A DNA stretch of 64,000 nt from Ancylobacter mangrovi (GCF_024752355.1 NZ_JANTHZ010000001.1:868001-932000), one strand, 5' to 3'; counted from the first letter of the stretch, positions 8,892-20,048 are shown. Notes: a model not told the origin generated them from the letters alone. Numbers and translations: made by a program.

Positions 8892-11800
8892 ATGAGTATT
8901 CCTACGGACGGTCGACATAGCGGGCAGTCCCAGGCGGACGGCGAACTGCGCAGGCGCGCCGAGGCTTCCCTCGGCGGCGCAGGCGCGGCCGTGCTGCTGC
9001 GCGCGGACGGCTCGGCGCTCGCCGCCAATGCCGGCGGAAGGGCGCTGCTCGGCGCCGCGGGCAGCGCCGAGGCGCTCGCCGCCGCCGCGCTCCGGCTGCT
9101 GCCGACGCTGCGCGCCGACCGCCCCGCGCGGCTGGAGCGGCTGCGCCTTCCCGGCCGTCTCACCCCGGCGGTCTTCGCCTGCTCGCTCGTCGCCGCCGGG
9201 TCGGCGCGGGCGGTGCTGATGGTCACCGGCGACGTAGCCGGCATGCCCGAGCCTTCCGCCGAGCCCGCCACGCCGGACGTCTTCGCGGCCCCCCAGCCAT
9301 TCGTGCCGACGCCTCCGGCCGCCGGGCCGGCTTCCCTCCCCGCCTCCGCCACGGCCACATCGGCGGCAGCGCCTTCTTACGCGCCCGCCGGCAGCGGCAC
9401 GGGCGCGGCCCTGCCGCAACGCTTCACCTGGCGCACCGGCCTCGACGCCCGCCTCAGCCATGTCGACCCGCGCCTCGCGGACGCGCTCGGCTGGTCGGCC
9501 GAAAGCCTCGGCGGGCATGACTGGCAGACGCTGGGCGCGCCCGGCGCCCACCGCGCGGTGCTGGACGGGCTGAGCTTCAACCATCTGCCGGTGCTGGTGC
9601 CGACCGCGCGCGGCGACGCGCTCGACATCGAGCTCGGCGGCGCGCCGATCCGCGGCGAGGGCATGCGCGGCTTCGGTGTCGTGCGCGGCCGCCGCGCCGC
9701 GCCGCAGCCCCAGACGCCTGCTGTGCCGCCTGTGCCCGCCGCGCCGCCCGCGCCACCGGCGTTCACGCCTGCGCCCATCGCGCCCGCTCCCTTCGTGCCC
9801 CCGGCCGAGCCTGCTCCGCCCCCGGCTGCCGAGCTGACGCCGTTCACGCCACAGGCCCCCGTGACGCCGCCGGCACCGCTGCCGCCGCCGCAAACGCAAT
9901 CACCGCCGCCTGCGCCCCCCGTCGTGCCGCCGGCCGAGCCTGCTTCCCCGGAGTCGCCGCCCGCCGCCGCCCCGCCCGCCGCTGCCCCGCCATCGCCCGC
10001 GCCCTCCAGCGCGCCGAACGTGGTGCAGCTCCACGGCGAGCCCCCGTCCGCGACCCCTTCGGCGACCCCGCCGGCGGCCGTGCCGCCGTCCGGCTCCCGG
10101 CCCGAGAGCATCCGCGCCTCGTGGGAGGGGCTGTCGACCGGCGAGCGCAACGCCTTCCGCGAGATCGCGCGCGCGCTCGGCGCAAGGCTCGAGGGTGAGG
10201 AGGACGCGCCCGACTTCCTCAGCGGGGAGAGCGCCGCATCCGGCGCGTCCGCAGCCGAACCCTCCGCGCCCGAACCTTCCGCGCCCGGAGAGCCCAAGGC
10301 GTCGCCCTTCGCCCGCACGCCCGCGAGCCAGATCACGCCCAGCCAGATCACGCCCAGCCAGATCCCTGCCAACGACGTCACCTCCCCGCCCGCCTCGCCG
10401 GCCGGGCCGGAGGGCCTTCGCCGCGTGCTGGCGGATGGCGAGCGCCCGGTGCTCGACCGGCTGCCGCTCGCCATGCTCGCCTTCCGCGGCGACCGTCTGC
10501 TCTATGCCAACCGCGCCCTGCTCGACTGGACCGGCCATGCCGACCTTCCGGCGCTGGAAGCGGCGGGCGGGCTCGCCGGCCTGTTCGGCCACGCGCCCGA
10601 GCCGGCCGACACCGGCGCCGCGCGCACCGGCGCGCTCACCCTGCTCACCGTCCATGGCGAGCCGATCCCGGTCGAGGCGCGGCTCATCTCCGCGCCGTGG
10701 GAAGGCGGGACGGCGATGCTCTACGTGCTGCACCGGGTCGAGGCGGTCGCCGACGAGCGCCTGCGCCAGGCCGAGCTGGCGCTGCGCGAGGCCGAGACCT
10801 CCGAGCGTGAGCTGCGCGCCATCCTCGACACCGCGACCGACGGCGTGGTGCTGATCGACACCGCCGGCGCCATCCTGTCGATGAACCATCCCGCCGAGGC
10901 GCTGTTCGGCTTCGAGGCCGGCGAGGTGCAGGGCGAGAACTTCACCATGCTGTTCGCGCCGGAGAGCCGGCAGGCGGCGGTCGACTATCTCGACGGCCTC
11001 GCCTCCAACGGCGTGGCGAGCGTGCTCAATGACGGGCGCGAGGTGATCGGCCGGGTGCGCGAGGGCGGGCTGATCCCGCTGTTCATGACGGTGGGGCGGA
11101 TCGGCGAGGACCCGTCGAAGTTCTGCGCCGTGCTGCGCGACATCACCCAGTGGAAGCGCGCCGAGGAGGAGCTCACCGAGGCCAAGCAGCTCGCCGAGCG
11201 CGCCAACCTCGCCAAGTCCGACTTCCTCGCCAAGATCAGCCACGAGATCCGCACCCCGCTCAACGCCATCATCGGCTTCTCGGAAGTGATGATGGAGGAG
11301 CGCTTCGGGCCGATCGACAACCAGCGCTACCGCGACTATCTGCGCGACATCCACGCCTCGGGCGGGCACCTCATCTCGCTCATCAACGACCTGCTCGACC
11401 TGTCGAAGATCGAGGCCGGCAAGCTCGACCTCTCCTTCACCAGCGTGCCGCTCAACGAGATCGTGCAGCAGTGCATGGGCATCATGCAGCCGCAGGCCAA
11501 TCGCGAGCGGATCATCATCCGCTCCTCGCTCGCCGCCGACCTGCCGCAGGTGGTGGCGGATGCGCGCTCGATCCGGCAGATCGTGCTCAACCTGGTGTCG
11601 AACTCGATCAAGTTCACCCGCCCCGGCGGGCAGGTGATCCTCTCCACCGCGCTGACCGAGAACGGCGAGGTGGTGCTGCGCGTGCGCGACACCGGCATCG
11701 GCATGTCGGAGACGGACGTGTCGATCGCGATGGAGCCGTTCCGCCAGCTCGCCACTTCGGGCCGCTCGGGCTCGGGCGGCACCGGGCTCGGCCTGCCGCT

Positions 11801-11912
11801 GACCAAGGCGCTGGCGGAAGCCAACCGCGCCAGCTTCAACATCCGCAGCGCGGTGGATGTCGGCACCATCGTCGAGATCACCTTCCCCTCGACCCGGGTG
11901 CTGGCGTCGTAG
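8892..11912 (+). CDS. pdhS: PdhS-type cell-cycle sensor histidine kinase (PleC/DivJ group)
   Basis: A 1006-residue kinase. The N-terminal ~500 residues are Ala/Pro-rich and low in complexity, with PAS-like sections near 515-610 and 640-750. The phosphoacceptor H-box is KISHEIRTPLNAIIGFSEVM with His at about residue 784. N, G1 and G2 boxes follow, the last as GGTGLGLPLTKALAEANRA. The stretch from the H-box through the end (…TRVLAS) closely resembles PdhS, PleC and DivJ, which control the phosphorylation of DivK and so CtrA and polar development. The ATG at 8892 follows GGTGGG. No transmembrane segment is evident, fitting a cytoplasmic or polar protein as described for Brucella PdhS. Its partner DivK is not in the window. 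Confidence 0.85.
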   Translation: MSIPTDGRHSGQSQADGELRRRAEASLGGAGAAVLLRADGSALAANAGGRALLGAAGSAEALAAAALRLLPTLRADRPARLERLRLPGRLTPAVFACSLVAAGSARAVLMVTGDVAGMPEPSAEPATPDVFAAPQPFVPTPPAAGPASLPASATATSAAAPSYAPAGSGTGAALPQRFTWRTGLDARLSHVDPRLADALGWSAESLGGHDWQTLGAPGAHRAVLDGLSFNHLPVLVPTARGDALDIELGGAPIRGEGMRGFGVVRGRRAAPQPQTPAVPPVPAAPPAPPAFTPAPIAPAPFVPPAEPAPPPAAELTPFTPQAPVTPPAPLPPPQTQSPPPAPPVVPPAEPASPESPPAAAPPAAAPPSPAPSSAPNVVQLHGEPPSATPSATPPAAVPPSGSRPESIRASWEGLSTGERNAFREIARALGARLEGEEDAPDFLSGESAASGASAAEPSAPEPSAPGEPKASPFARTPASQITPSQITPSQIPANDVTSPPASPAGPEGLRRVLADGERPVLDRLPLAMLAFRGDRLLYANRALLDWTGHADLPALEAAGGLAGLFGHAPEPADTGAARTGALTLLTVHGEPIPVEARLISAPWEGGTAMLYVLHRVEAVADERLRQAELALREAETSERELRAILDTATDGVVLIDTAGAILSMNHPAEALFGFEAGEVQGENFTMLFAPESRQAAVDYLDGLASNGVASVLNDGREVIGRVREGGLIPLFMTVGRIGEDPSKFCAVLRDITQWKRAEEELTEAKQLAERANLAKSDFLAKISHEIRTPLNAIIGFSEVMMEERFGPIDNQRYRDYLRDIHASGGHLISLINDLLDLSKIEAGKLDLSFTSVPLNEIVQQCMGIMQPQANRERIIIRSSLAADLPQVVADARSIRQIVLNLVSNSIKFTRPGGQVILSTALTENGEVVLRVRDTGIGMSETDVSIAMEPFRQLATSGRSGSGGTGLGLPLTKALAEANRASFNIRSAVDVGTIVEITFPSTRVLAS
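10326..10370 (+). repeat. Three 15-bp tandem repeats inside pdhS
   Basis: The unit AGCCAGATCACGCCC occurs twice exactly (10326-10340 and 10341-10355) and once degenerately (10356-10370). It encodes SQITP-SQITP-SQIPA in the disordered linker before the PAS region, suggesting recent slippage expansion. Confidence 0.8.
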
Positions 11913-11930
11913 CGCCGCCCGGCGCTAGCG

Positions 11931-13763
11931 TCAGGGGTTCGCCGAGCCAGAGACGCCGAGCGGGTCCAGCGTGTTCAGCTTGTCGCCGAACAGCGCCCGC
12001 GCCGCGCCCGAGCGGCGGATCAGCAACTGCGCGTCGGGCAGCACCACCGGCCGCTCCCAGTCGCCGCGCACGATGAAGGGCAATTCGAACGAAGCCACCT
12101 GCGTGCCCGCTTCCTTCGAACCCATCAGCGTCGCCTCCCCGCTCAGGTCGAGGTCGCGCCGGGCGATCGAGCATTTACCGTTCATCGCGATCCGCAGCCG
12201 CGAGCTCTCGACCTCGAACTTCGCCAGCCGCGCGATGCCGCCGGCAATGGTCGCCGACAGCTCGATGCTGTCGAACGGCGTGCGCCCGCCCCTCAGGTCG
12301 CCCATGCCCGACAGCGGGCGCTTCGCCAGCCGGTCGAGGATACGCCCGACATCCATGCCGACCAGCGCGCCGTGCGCGCCCGAGAGCGTGAAGTCGCCGT
12401 CGAGCCCGGTGACGATCTGGGCGATGCTTTCGCCCGCGCCGCCGGCGGTGAGGTGGAAGCTGCCCTTGCCCTCCAGCCGCTGCGAGCGGAAAATGTCGCC
12501 GAACGCCTTGGCGAAGGCGACATCGTCGCCGGCGAGGTCGACCCGCGCATCCGCGCCGGCGCCGTTCGGCCCGGGCGCGACATGGATCGCGGCGCGGAAG
12601 ATGCCGTCCCAGGCCTCGGCCTCGCCGATCGCCAGCGAAAGCTTGCCGTTCTTCAGCACCGCGCTCGCGGCCATGCGGCGGAACTGCGAGTTGCCCGCGC
12701 GCACCCGTGTCGCCGAGAGCCGCAGGTCGAGGTCGAGCCGCGCGAGGCGGGACAGGTCGAGCGGGTCGTCGCTCCAGGTGCCGTCGTCGGAATCGAAGAT
12801 GGTAAGCTGACCGTAGGGCGTCAGGTCGACCGATTCGCTCGCCAGCGAGCCCTGCACGATGCTGCGCCCGTCCTCCAGCCGCAGGTTGAAGCCGCCCTCG
12901 CTGACATTGCCGTCGAGCTCGAGCCGCGCACTGGACAGCGCTGCGCCCTGGTCCGACATCAGCGCCTGCCCGCGCAGCGCGAACGCGCCGAAGCCCTGCT
13001 CGGTCGGCGCGTCGAGGCCGAGCCATTCCAGCGTGTCGCGAAGCTTGCGCGAGGACATGGCGAGCTGGCCCTCGGCCACCGGGCCGCCGGCGAGCTTCAC
13101 CGAACCGTCGAAGGAGAACTCGGCCGGCGGGCCGGAGGCGGAGAGCCGCAGGCCGGCCCCGCCGCCGGCGGCGAGGCGGGCGACGTCCGACAGGGCGAAG
13201 TCGACGTCGAGCGGCTCGCCGCGCCAGGTGAGCTTGCCCTTGAGCGCGACCTCCTTCATCCCCTGCCAGGCGAGGCGGACGTCGGCGCGCGGGATCACCA
13301 CCTCGCTGACATTGCCGTGGCGCACCAGGAGCTGGCCGTCGGTGACGCGGATGTCGGCGTCGAGCCGGCTGGTGCCGAGGCCCGCCACCAGGGCGGAGAA
13401 ACCGTCGAGGCTGGCCTCGCTGCCGACGATGCTCAGTTCGGGCGAGGCGAGCTCGATATGGTCGGCGCGCGCCTGCCCGGTCAGCAGCGGCAGCAGGTGC
13501 AGCACGACCCGCAGGCGCGGCACCATCAGCCGGGAGTCGCCGTCCTCGTCATCGACCGTGAGATCCTCGGCGGTGATCGCCGGCCAGGGCAGCACCGAGA
13601 AGCCGACCGGCCCCTCGATGCGCGGTTCCCGGCCGGTCGCCGCGCGCACCGCCGCCACCGCCTCGGCGCGCAGCCGCGCGTCGGAGGCGAGCTTGGGTGC
13701 AAAGGCTGCCGCGGCGAGCACCAGCACCACGGGCAGCAGCAGGATCGGAACGAGTTTCTTCAT
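11931..13763 (-). CDS. AsmA family envelope protein
   Basis: A 610-residue protein with an N-terminal membrane anchor (LVPILLLPVVLVLAAAAFAPKL) followed by a large periplasmic region. The N-terminal AsmA domain is recognisable from AVRAATGREPRIEGPVGFSVLPWPAITAEDLTV at about 38-70, and the C-terminal AsmA_2-like part contains the repeated beta-strand pattern (VGRILDRLAKRPL and FDSIELSATIAGG). AsmA-like proteins are thought to form hydrophobic grooves that move phospholipids between inner and outer membranes. The ATG at 13761-13763 gives the expected signal-anchor start. The gene converges on pdhS with 18 bases between stops and stands alone. Confidence 0.85.
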   Translation of the reverse strand: MKKLVPILLLPVVLVLAAAAFAPKLASDARLRAEAVAAVRAATGREPRIEGPVGFSVLPWPAITAEDLTVDDEDGDSRLMVPRLRVVLHLLPLLTGQARADHIELASPELSIVGSEASLDGFSALVAGLGTSRLDADIRVTDGQLLVRHGNVSEVVIPRADVRLAWQGMKEVALKGKLTWRGEPLDVDFALSDVARLAAGGGAGLRLSASGPPAEFSFDGSVKLAGGPVAEGQLAMSSRKLRDTLEWLGLDAPTEQGFGAFALRGQALMSDQGAALSSARLELDGNVSEGGFNLRLEDGRSIVQGSLASESVDLTPYGQLTIFDSDDGTWSDDPLDLSRLARLDLDLRLSATRVRAGNSQFRRMAASAVLKNGKLSLAIGEAEAWDGIFRAAIHVAPGPNGAGADARVDLAGDDVAFAKAFGDIFRSQRLEGKGSFHLTAGGAGESIAQIVTGLDGDFTLSGAHGALVGMDVGRILDRLAKRPLSGMGDLRGGRTPFDSIELSATIAGGIARLAKFEVESSRLRIAMNGKCSIARRDLDLSGEATLMGSKEAGTQVASFELPFIVRGDWERPVVLPDAQLLIRRSGAARALFGDKLNTLDPLGVSGSANP

Positions 13764-13994
13764 AAAGCGATCGGTGGCGTCCCCTGTTCATGCGCGTACA
13801 GCACCCGGACGCAGGCACGCAAGCGCGGAGGCACGCCACGGTGGGAAATGCCAGCCGGCGGACGGCGCAACATCTTGTGTCTCTGTGTCTGTTTGATGGC
13901 CTGACAGACGCCGAGGCGGGCGCTATGAATCCGCTGGCGCCATGCGGCCCGGCGACGCAGAACGCGCCGGCCGACCTGAACACGGAGGAAATCG

Positions 13995-15962
<1,968 letters not shown>

Positions 15963-15993
15963 GGGCGGGAGGGCGCGGCCAGTCTGTCGCGCC

Positions 15994-17667
15994 CTATCCC
16001 TCGCGCGGGCGGGAGAGCCGCGCCAGCAGGATCACCGGCACCAGCCCGACCAGCACGATGAGCAGGGCGGCGAGCGCGCCGTCCTCATAGGTGCCGCGCG
16101 CGGCCTCGCCATAGACGTGGCTCGCCAGCGTCTCGAAGTTGAGCGGGCGCAGCATCAGCGTCGCCGGCAGCTCCTTCATGCAGTCGACGAACACCAGCAG
16201 CGCCGCGGTGCCGAGCGCGGGGCGCAGCAGCGGCAGGTGGATGCGCCGCACCACGCCGGGCGGGCGCTCCCCGAGGCTGCGCGCGGCCATGTCGAGCGTG
16301 GTGCCGATCCGCCCATAGCCCGCCTCCAGTCCGCCGACCGGGATCGCCAGGAAGCGGATGACATAGGCGAGGACCAGCGCCGCGCCGGAGCCGGAGAGCA
16401 GCAGCCCGGTCGGCACCCCGGTCAGCCGCGCGCTGGTCGATGAGACCCAGTTGTCGAAGGCGGCGAGCGGCACCAGCAGGCCCACCGCCAGCACCGTGCC
16501 GGGCACCGCGTAGCCCAGGCTCGCCAGCCGCGGCACCAGCCCGCCGCGCAGCGCCCGCACCCGCAGCGCCACGGCGACGATGAGGCCGCAGCCGAGCGCG
16601 GCCAGCGTGCCGAGCCCGGCCAGCAGCGCAGTATTGGCCGCCTCCTGCCAGATGCTCGCGGGCACGCCGTGGAACAGCCAGCGCTTCCAGGCGGTGTGCG
16701 CGAGGTGCCCGGCCGGCAGCAGGAAGCCGAGCGTCACCGGCACCAGGCAGGCGAGCATCGCCAGCATCCCCTGCCCGCGCCCGAGGAGGCGGCGTGCCGG
16801 GGCGTGGGCGCGGGCGCCGATGGCGGCGATGCTGAGATGGCGCCGGCCCCAGCGCTCCACCATCACCAGCGCGAACAGGATCGCCAGCATGAACAGCGCG
16901 ATCTGCGCCGCGCCGGGCAGGCTGGAGCGGTTCAGCCAGGTGGAATAGATCGACAGGGTGAGCGTCTGCACGCCGAGGAATTCGGAGGCGCCGACATCGT
17001 TCACCGTCTCCATCAGCGCCAGCGTCACGCCTACCGCGATGGCGGGGCGCGCCAGCGGCAGGGCGATGCGCAGGAACGTCTCGCCGGCCCCCGCGCCCAG
17101 CGTGCGCGCCGCGTCGAGGATCGAGGCGGTCTGCATCAGGAAGGCCGCGCGGGCGGCGAGATAGACATAAGGGTAGAGCACCAGCCCCAGCAGCACGATG
17201 CAGCCGGGCAGGTTGCGCACCTCCGGCAGCCACAGGTCGCGCGGGCTCTTCATGCCGAGCAGCGAGCGGATCAGCGTCGGGATCGGCCCGAGCGGGTGGA
17301 CCGCGTCGACATAGACGAAGGCCTGGATGTAGGTCGGGATGGCGAGCGGCAGCAGCAGCGCCCATTCGAACAGGCCGCGCCCGGGAAAGCGGCAGACCGC
17401 GACCAGCCAGGCGGTGCCGGTGCCTATGATTCCGGCCAGCACGCCGACGCCGAGCGCGAGCAGCACGGTCTCACCCAGCGCGTGCGGCACCACATGGCGC
17501 AGCAGATGCGGCCACAGATCGCCCGAGCCCTGCGCGGCGGTCCACACCAGCGCGGCGAGCGGGAGCAGTACCAGAAGCACCACCGCCCCCGACGCCCCGC
17601 GCAGCAGGCGCGCGCCCGTCGGCGCGCCTGCGCCCGCGCTCGCCGGCGATCGTGCCGCCACGCTCAC
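15994..17667 (-). CDS. Ferric-iron ABC transporter permease (FbpB/SfuB type)
   Basis: A 557-residue double-length permease: two copies of the binding-protein-dependent transport domain, each with about six membrane segments. EAA-like loops are visible as ILDAARTLGAGAGETFLRIALP (short block AARTLGAGAGETFLRI at about 187-202) and, in the second half, LDMAARSLGERPPGVVRRIHLP. This fused arrangement is characteristic of Fe(3+) permeases of the FbpB/SfuB family. The likely start is a GTG at 17665-17667. It follows the binding-protein gene by 52 bases and is probably cotranscribed with it. No ATP-binding subunit gene lies next to it; the gene is convergent with acetoacetyl-CoA synthetase. Confidence 0.88.
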   Translation of the reverse strand: MSVAARSPASAGAGAPTGARLLRGASGAVVLLVLLPLAALVWTAAQGSGDLWPHLLRHVVPHALGETVLLALGVGVLAGIIGTGTAWLVAVCRFPGRGLFEWALLLPLAIPTYIQAFVYVDAVHPLGPIPTLIRSLLGMKSPRDLWLPEVRNLPGCIVLLGLVLYPYVYLAARAAFLMQTASILDAARTLGAGAGETFLRIALPLARPAIAVGVTLALMETVNDVGASEFLGVQTLTLSIYSTWLNRSSLPGAAQIALFMLAILFALVMVERWGRRHLSIAAIGARAHAPARRLLGRGQGMLAMLACLVPVTLGFLLPAGHLAHTAWKRWLFHGVPASIWQEAANTALLAGLGTLAALGCGLIVAVALRVRALRGGLVPRLASLGYAVPGTVLAVGLLVPLAAFDNWVSSTSARLTGVPTGLLLSGSGAALVLAYVIRFLAIPVGGLEAGYGRIGTTLDMAARSLGERPPGVVRRIHLPLLRPALGTAALLVFVDCMKELPATLMLRPLNFETLASHVYGEAARGTYEDGALAALLIVLVGLVPVILLARLSRPREG

Positions 17668-17719
17668 GGGCGGCCCGCCGCGCCGCGTGCGCCCGGTCCA
17701 AGCATCGCCGGCCGGCGCG

Positions 17720-18769
17720 TCAATTGTCGAAACCGACCGTATCGACGAGGTCGGTCGCCGCCTTGCGCGCCTTGGCGACGGCGACGAGGTCGATATCGTC
17801 GATCTTCAGCGGGCCGAAGGCGGCGATGATCGGGTCGATCGGCGCCCCCGCCACCACCGGATATTCGAAGTTCGACTTGGCGTAGAGCTCCTGCGCCTCG
17901 TGCGAGACGAGATATTCCAGCAGCTTGACCGCGTTGTCCTTGTTCGGCGCGTTTTTCGCCACCGAGGCGCCGGAGATGTTCACATGGGTGCCGCCGCCCT
18001 CGAAGGTGGGCAGCACGACGCGGATCGCCGCCGCCCACTCCTCCTGCTCCGGCCCGCCCTTGCCCGAGCGCATCAGCCCCACATAGTAGGAATTGGCGAT
18101 GCCGAGGTCGCAGATGCCGGCGAGGATGTCGCGGGCGTTCTCGCGGTCGCCGCCGGCCGGCTTGCGGGCGAGATTGGCCTTCACGCCCTCCAGCCACTTC
18201 TGCGCCGCCGCCTCGCCGTGATGGACGATATAGGCCGCGATCAGCGCCGTGTTGTAGGGGTGCTTGCCGGAGCGGATGCACAGCTTGCCGTTCCATTCGG
18301 GCGCGGCGAGATCCTCGTAGTGCAGCGCGTCGAGGCTCACCCGGTCCTTGGCGGCATAGGCGACGCGGGCGCGCATGGAGAGCGCGTACCAGCTGCCGTC
18401 GGCGCCGCGCAGATTGGCGGGGATCGCCGATTCCAGCACTTCGGAGCGCACCGGCTGGGTGATGCCCTGGTCGACGAGGTCGAGCAGCGCGCCGACATCG
18501 ACCGTCATCAGCACGTCGGCGGGCGAGGCCGCGCCCTCGGCCTTCACCCGCTCGGCGAGGCCGTCCTTCACGAACACGCTGTTGACGCCGATGCCGGTCT
18601 TCTCGGTGAAGGCGTCGAACAGCGGCTTGGCGAGACCGATCTCGCGGGTGGTGTAGACGTTCACCACTTCCTCGGCCCGCGCCCCGACCGTGGCCAGCGC
18701 GAGGCCGGCGGCCAGAAGTCCGCCGAGGGCGAGCCGGCGGGCGGCCCGATGAGGGAGCTTGGCGGTCAT
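17720..18769 (-). CDS. Ferric-iron ABC transporter substrate-binding protein (FbpA type)
   Basis: A 349-residue periplasmic binding protein with a signal peptide (RRLALGGLLAAGLALATVGARAEE, hydrophobic core about 11-25, cleavage probably after ARA). The mature part begins VVNVYTTREIGLAKPLFDAF, and the adjacent tyrosine pair that coordinates Fe(3+) in FbpA proteins is present as NSYYVGLM at about 225-232. The ATG at 18767-18769 follows GGAGGAACGAC. It heads a two-gene unit with the permease. An ICE-like motif lies 119-134 bases upstream, next to the bacterioferritin genes, supporting iron control by Irr. It delivers ferric iron to the membrane permease. Confidence 0.88.
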   Translation of the reverse strand: MTAKLPHRAARRLALGGLLAAGLALATVGARAEEVVNVYTTREIGLAKPLFDAFTEKTGIGVNSVFVKDGLAERVKAEGAASPADVLMTVDVGALLDLVDQGITQPVRSEVLESAIPANLRGADGSWYALSMRARVAYAAKDRVSLDALHYEDLAAPEWNGKLCIRSGKHPYNTALIAAYIVHHGEAAAQKWLEGVKANLARKPAGGDRENARDILAGICDLGIANSYYVGLMRSGKGGPEQEEWAAAIRVVLPTFEGGGTHVNISGASVAKNAPNKDNAVKLLEYLVSHEAQELYAKSNFEYPVVAGAPIDPIIAAFGPLKIDDIDLVAVAKARKAATDLVDTVGFDN

Positions 18770-18887
18770 GTCGTTCCTCCTGCGCGCGGGCGGCCCGGAT
18801 GGCGGGGCGGCCCCTCGATATGGCTCGCCTGCCGCGGTAGGTCGAACATGACGCAACGTCAACAAAAAGCTTCGCGAGATCAATAGG

Positions 18888-18903
18888 TTGGAATTGATCT
18901 AAA
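18888..18903 (-). promoter_or_regulatory. ICE-like motif upstream of the ferric-iron transporter genes
   Basis: On the minus strand the sequence reads TTTAGAT-CAA-TTCCAA, which differs from the bacterioferritin ICE at 19500 by a single base in the arms. It lies 119-134 bases upstream of the binding-protein start, further out than the two repressor-like sites nearby. That distance would fit activation rather than repression by Irr; this reading is inference. Confidence 0.5.
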
Positions 18904-18931
18904 GACGGCAGGCGCCCGCCGCCGGGCAAAG

Positions 18932-18954
18932 AAAAAGCCGGTCTCGCGACCGGC
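18932..18954 (-). terminator. Intrinsic terminator of bacterioferritin
   Basis: On the minus strand a perfect 7-base-pair stem GCCGGTC/GACCGGC with a 4-base loop is followed by TTTTTC. It begins 30 bases after the bacterioferritin stop codon and separates it from the iron-transport genes. Confidence 0.88.
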
Positions 18955-18983
18955 TTCCCCGTCTTCGGGTCGATGCCCGGCGC

Positions 18984-19460
18984 CTATTCGAAGCCGCCGA
19001 TATGGTGCTGCGAGTAGAGCTGCAGGCCGAGCCGGGCGATCAGGTCGAGCTGGGTCTCGAGGAAGTCGATATGCCCCTCCTCGTCCGCCATCAGCTCCTT
19101 GAACAGGTCGCGGCTGGGATAGTCCTTCACCTCGGCGCAATAGGCCGCGGCTTCCTGATAGAGCGCGCGGGCCTCGATCTCGGCGGCGAGGTCGCACTCG
19201 ATCACTTCCTTCACGTCCTGGCCGATGCGCAGCGGGTCGAGCACCTGGAGGTTGGGGAAGCCCTCGAGGAACAGGATGCGGTCGACGAACTTGTCGGCGT
19301 GCTGCATTTCCTCGATCGATTCGGCGCGCCACTTGGCGGCCATCTTCTTGAAACCCCAATTGTCCAGCATGCGGTAATGCAGCCAGTACTGGTTGATCGC
19401 CGTGAGCTCGGACCTCAGGCCGCGGTTGAGATATTCGATGACCTTCGGATCGCCCTTCAT
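18984..19460 (-). CDS. bfr: Bacterioferritin
   Basis: A 158-residue iron-storage protein that assembles as a 24-mer shell with heme between subunits. The ferroxidase ligands are all visible: Glu18 ([11 protein letters not shown]), Glu51 and His54 (IEEMQHAD), Glu94 ([10 protein letters not shown]), Glu127 and His130 ([10 protein letters not shown]). The heme-ligand Met52 lies in EEMQHA. I place the start at the ATG 19458-19460 ([15 protein letters not shown]), the family N-terminus; the open frame extends 22 codons upstream but would overlap the ICE operator. The gene follows bfd and has its own ICE box 40-56 bases upstream, so it should be repressed by Irr when iron is scarce. Confidence 0.96.
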   Translation of the reverse strand: MKGDPKVIEYLNRGLRSELTAINQYWLHYRMLDNWGFKKMAAKWRAESIEEMQHADKFVDRILFLEGFPNLQVLDPLRIGQDVKEVIECDLAAEIEARALYQEAAAYCAEVKDYPSRDLFKELMADEEGHIDFLETQLDLIARLGLQLYSQHHIGGFE

Positions 19461-19499
19461 GGCCGCGACGTCTCCCTGAATTGATGTGACCGGAGTTTC

Positions 19500-19516
19500 T
19501 TTAGAATAATTCCAAG
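19500..19516 (-). promoter_or_regulatory. ICE (Irr) operator upstream of bfr
   Basis: On the plus strand it reads TTTAGAA-TAA-TTCCAAG, matching the iron control element TTTAGAA-N3-TTCTAAA in 12 of 14 arm positions. It lies 40-56 bases upstream of the bacterioferritin start codon, where Irr would block the promoter under iron limitation. Confidence 0.8.
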
Positions 19517-19577
19517 TATGAGGCAAGCCGAGAACGTCGCCGGCTACGGGTCCGGGCGGGACCCGCGGCGGCGCGGA

Positions 19578-20021
19578 TTATTCGGCGGGAATCAGGGAAG
19601 CGTAGGCGTCGGCGCGGGCATGCGCGTGCGCGGTCTCGTCCGCCTCGGCGCGGCGCCGGGCCGGCTCGCGCGCCGGCACATGCTCATGCTCGTGGGCCGG
19701 CGCGTTTGCGCGGGCAGATTCGTGGGCGCGGACAGGCTCGTGCCCCTGCGAAGTCTCATGCGCGTGCGCCGTCGCATGCGCCGGCCCGTGCACGTGCTCA
19801 TGGGCGTGGCCCGCCACCGGGCACTCGCGCACGCAGGCGCCGCAGGCGGTGGCGTTCACGTCGTCGATCAGCTTGCGGATCATGCGCGCGCAGCGCCCGC
19901 ACTGCGCGCTGCAGCCCAGGCAGCGATAGACCTGGCCGGCCGTGCGTACCGAGGACTGGGTATCGTTCACCGCATCGCGGATCTGACGATCCGTAATCAC
20001 GTTACAGGAACAAACAATCAT
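19578..20021 (-). CDS. bfd: Bacterioferritin-associated ferredoxin with long histidine-rich tail
   Basis: The first ~58 residues are a typical Bfd [2Fe-2S] protein: MIVCSCNVIT (Cys4, Cys6), then VYRCLGCSAQCGRCARMI with the cluster pair Cys41-Cys44. Bfd reduces bacterioferritin so that stored iron can be released. The protein is 147 residues, however, about twice the usual 60-75. After an extra cysteine group CGACVREC (60-67), residues 70-135 hold 14 histidines in HAH/HEH-type clusters, suggesting metal binding. Base composition and codon use do not look foreign. The ATG at 20019-20021 lies 28 bases from a perfect ICE box. It is located just upstream of bfr, each gene with its own operator. 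Confidence 0.9.
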   Translation of the reverse strand: MIVCSCNVITDRQIRDAVNDTQSSVRTAGQVYRCLGCSAQCGRCARMIRKLIDDVNATACGACVRECPVAGHAHEHVHGPAHATAHAHETSQGHEPVRAHESARANAPAHEHEHVPAREPARRRAEADETAHAHARADAYASLIPAE

Positions 20022-20048
20022 CGCGGGGATGGACCAAGTGATCAGCTA

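Noticed and set aside
19461..19526. Longer bacterioferritin with 22 extra N-terminal residues
   Set aside because: The extension overlaps the ICE operator and is absent from the family; the internal ATG gives the normal N-terminus.
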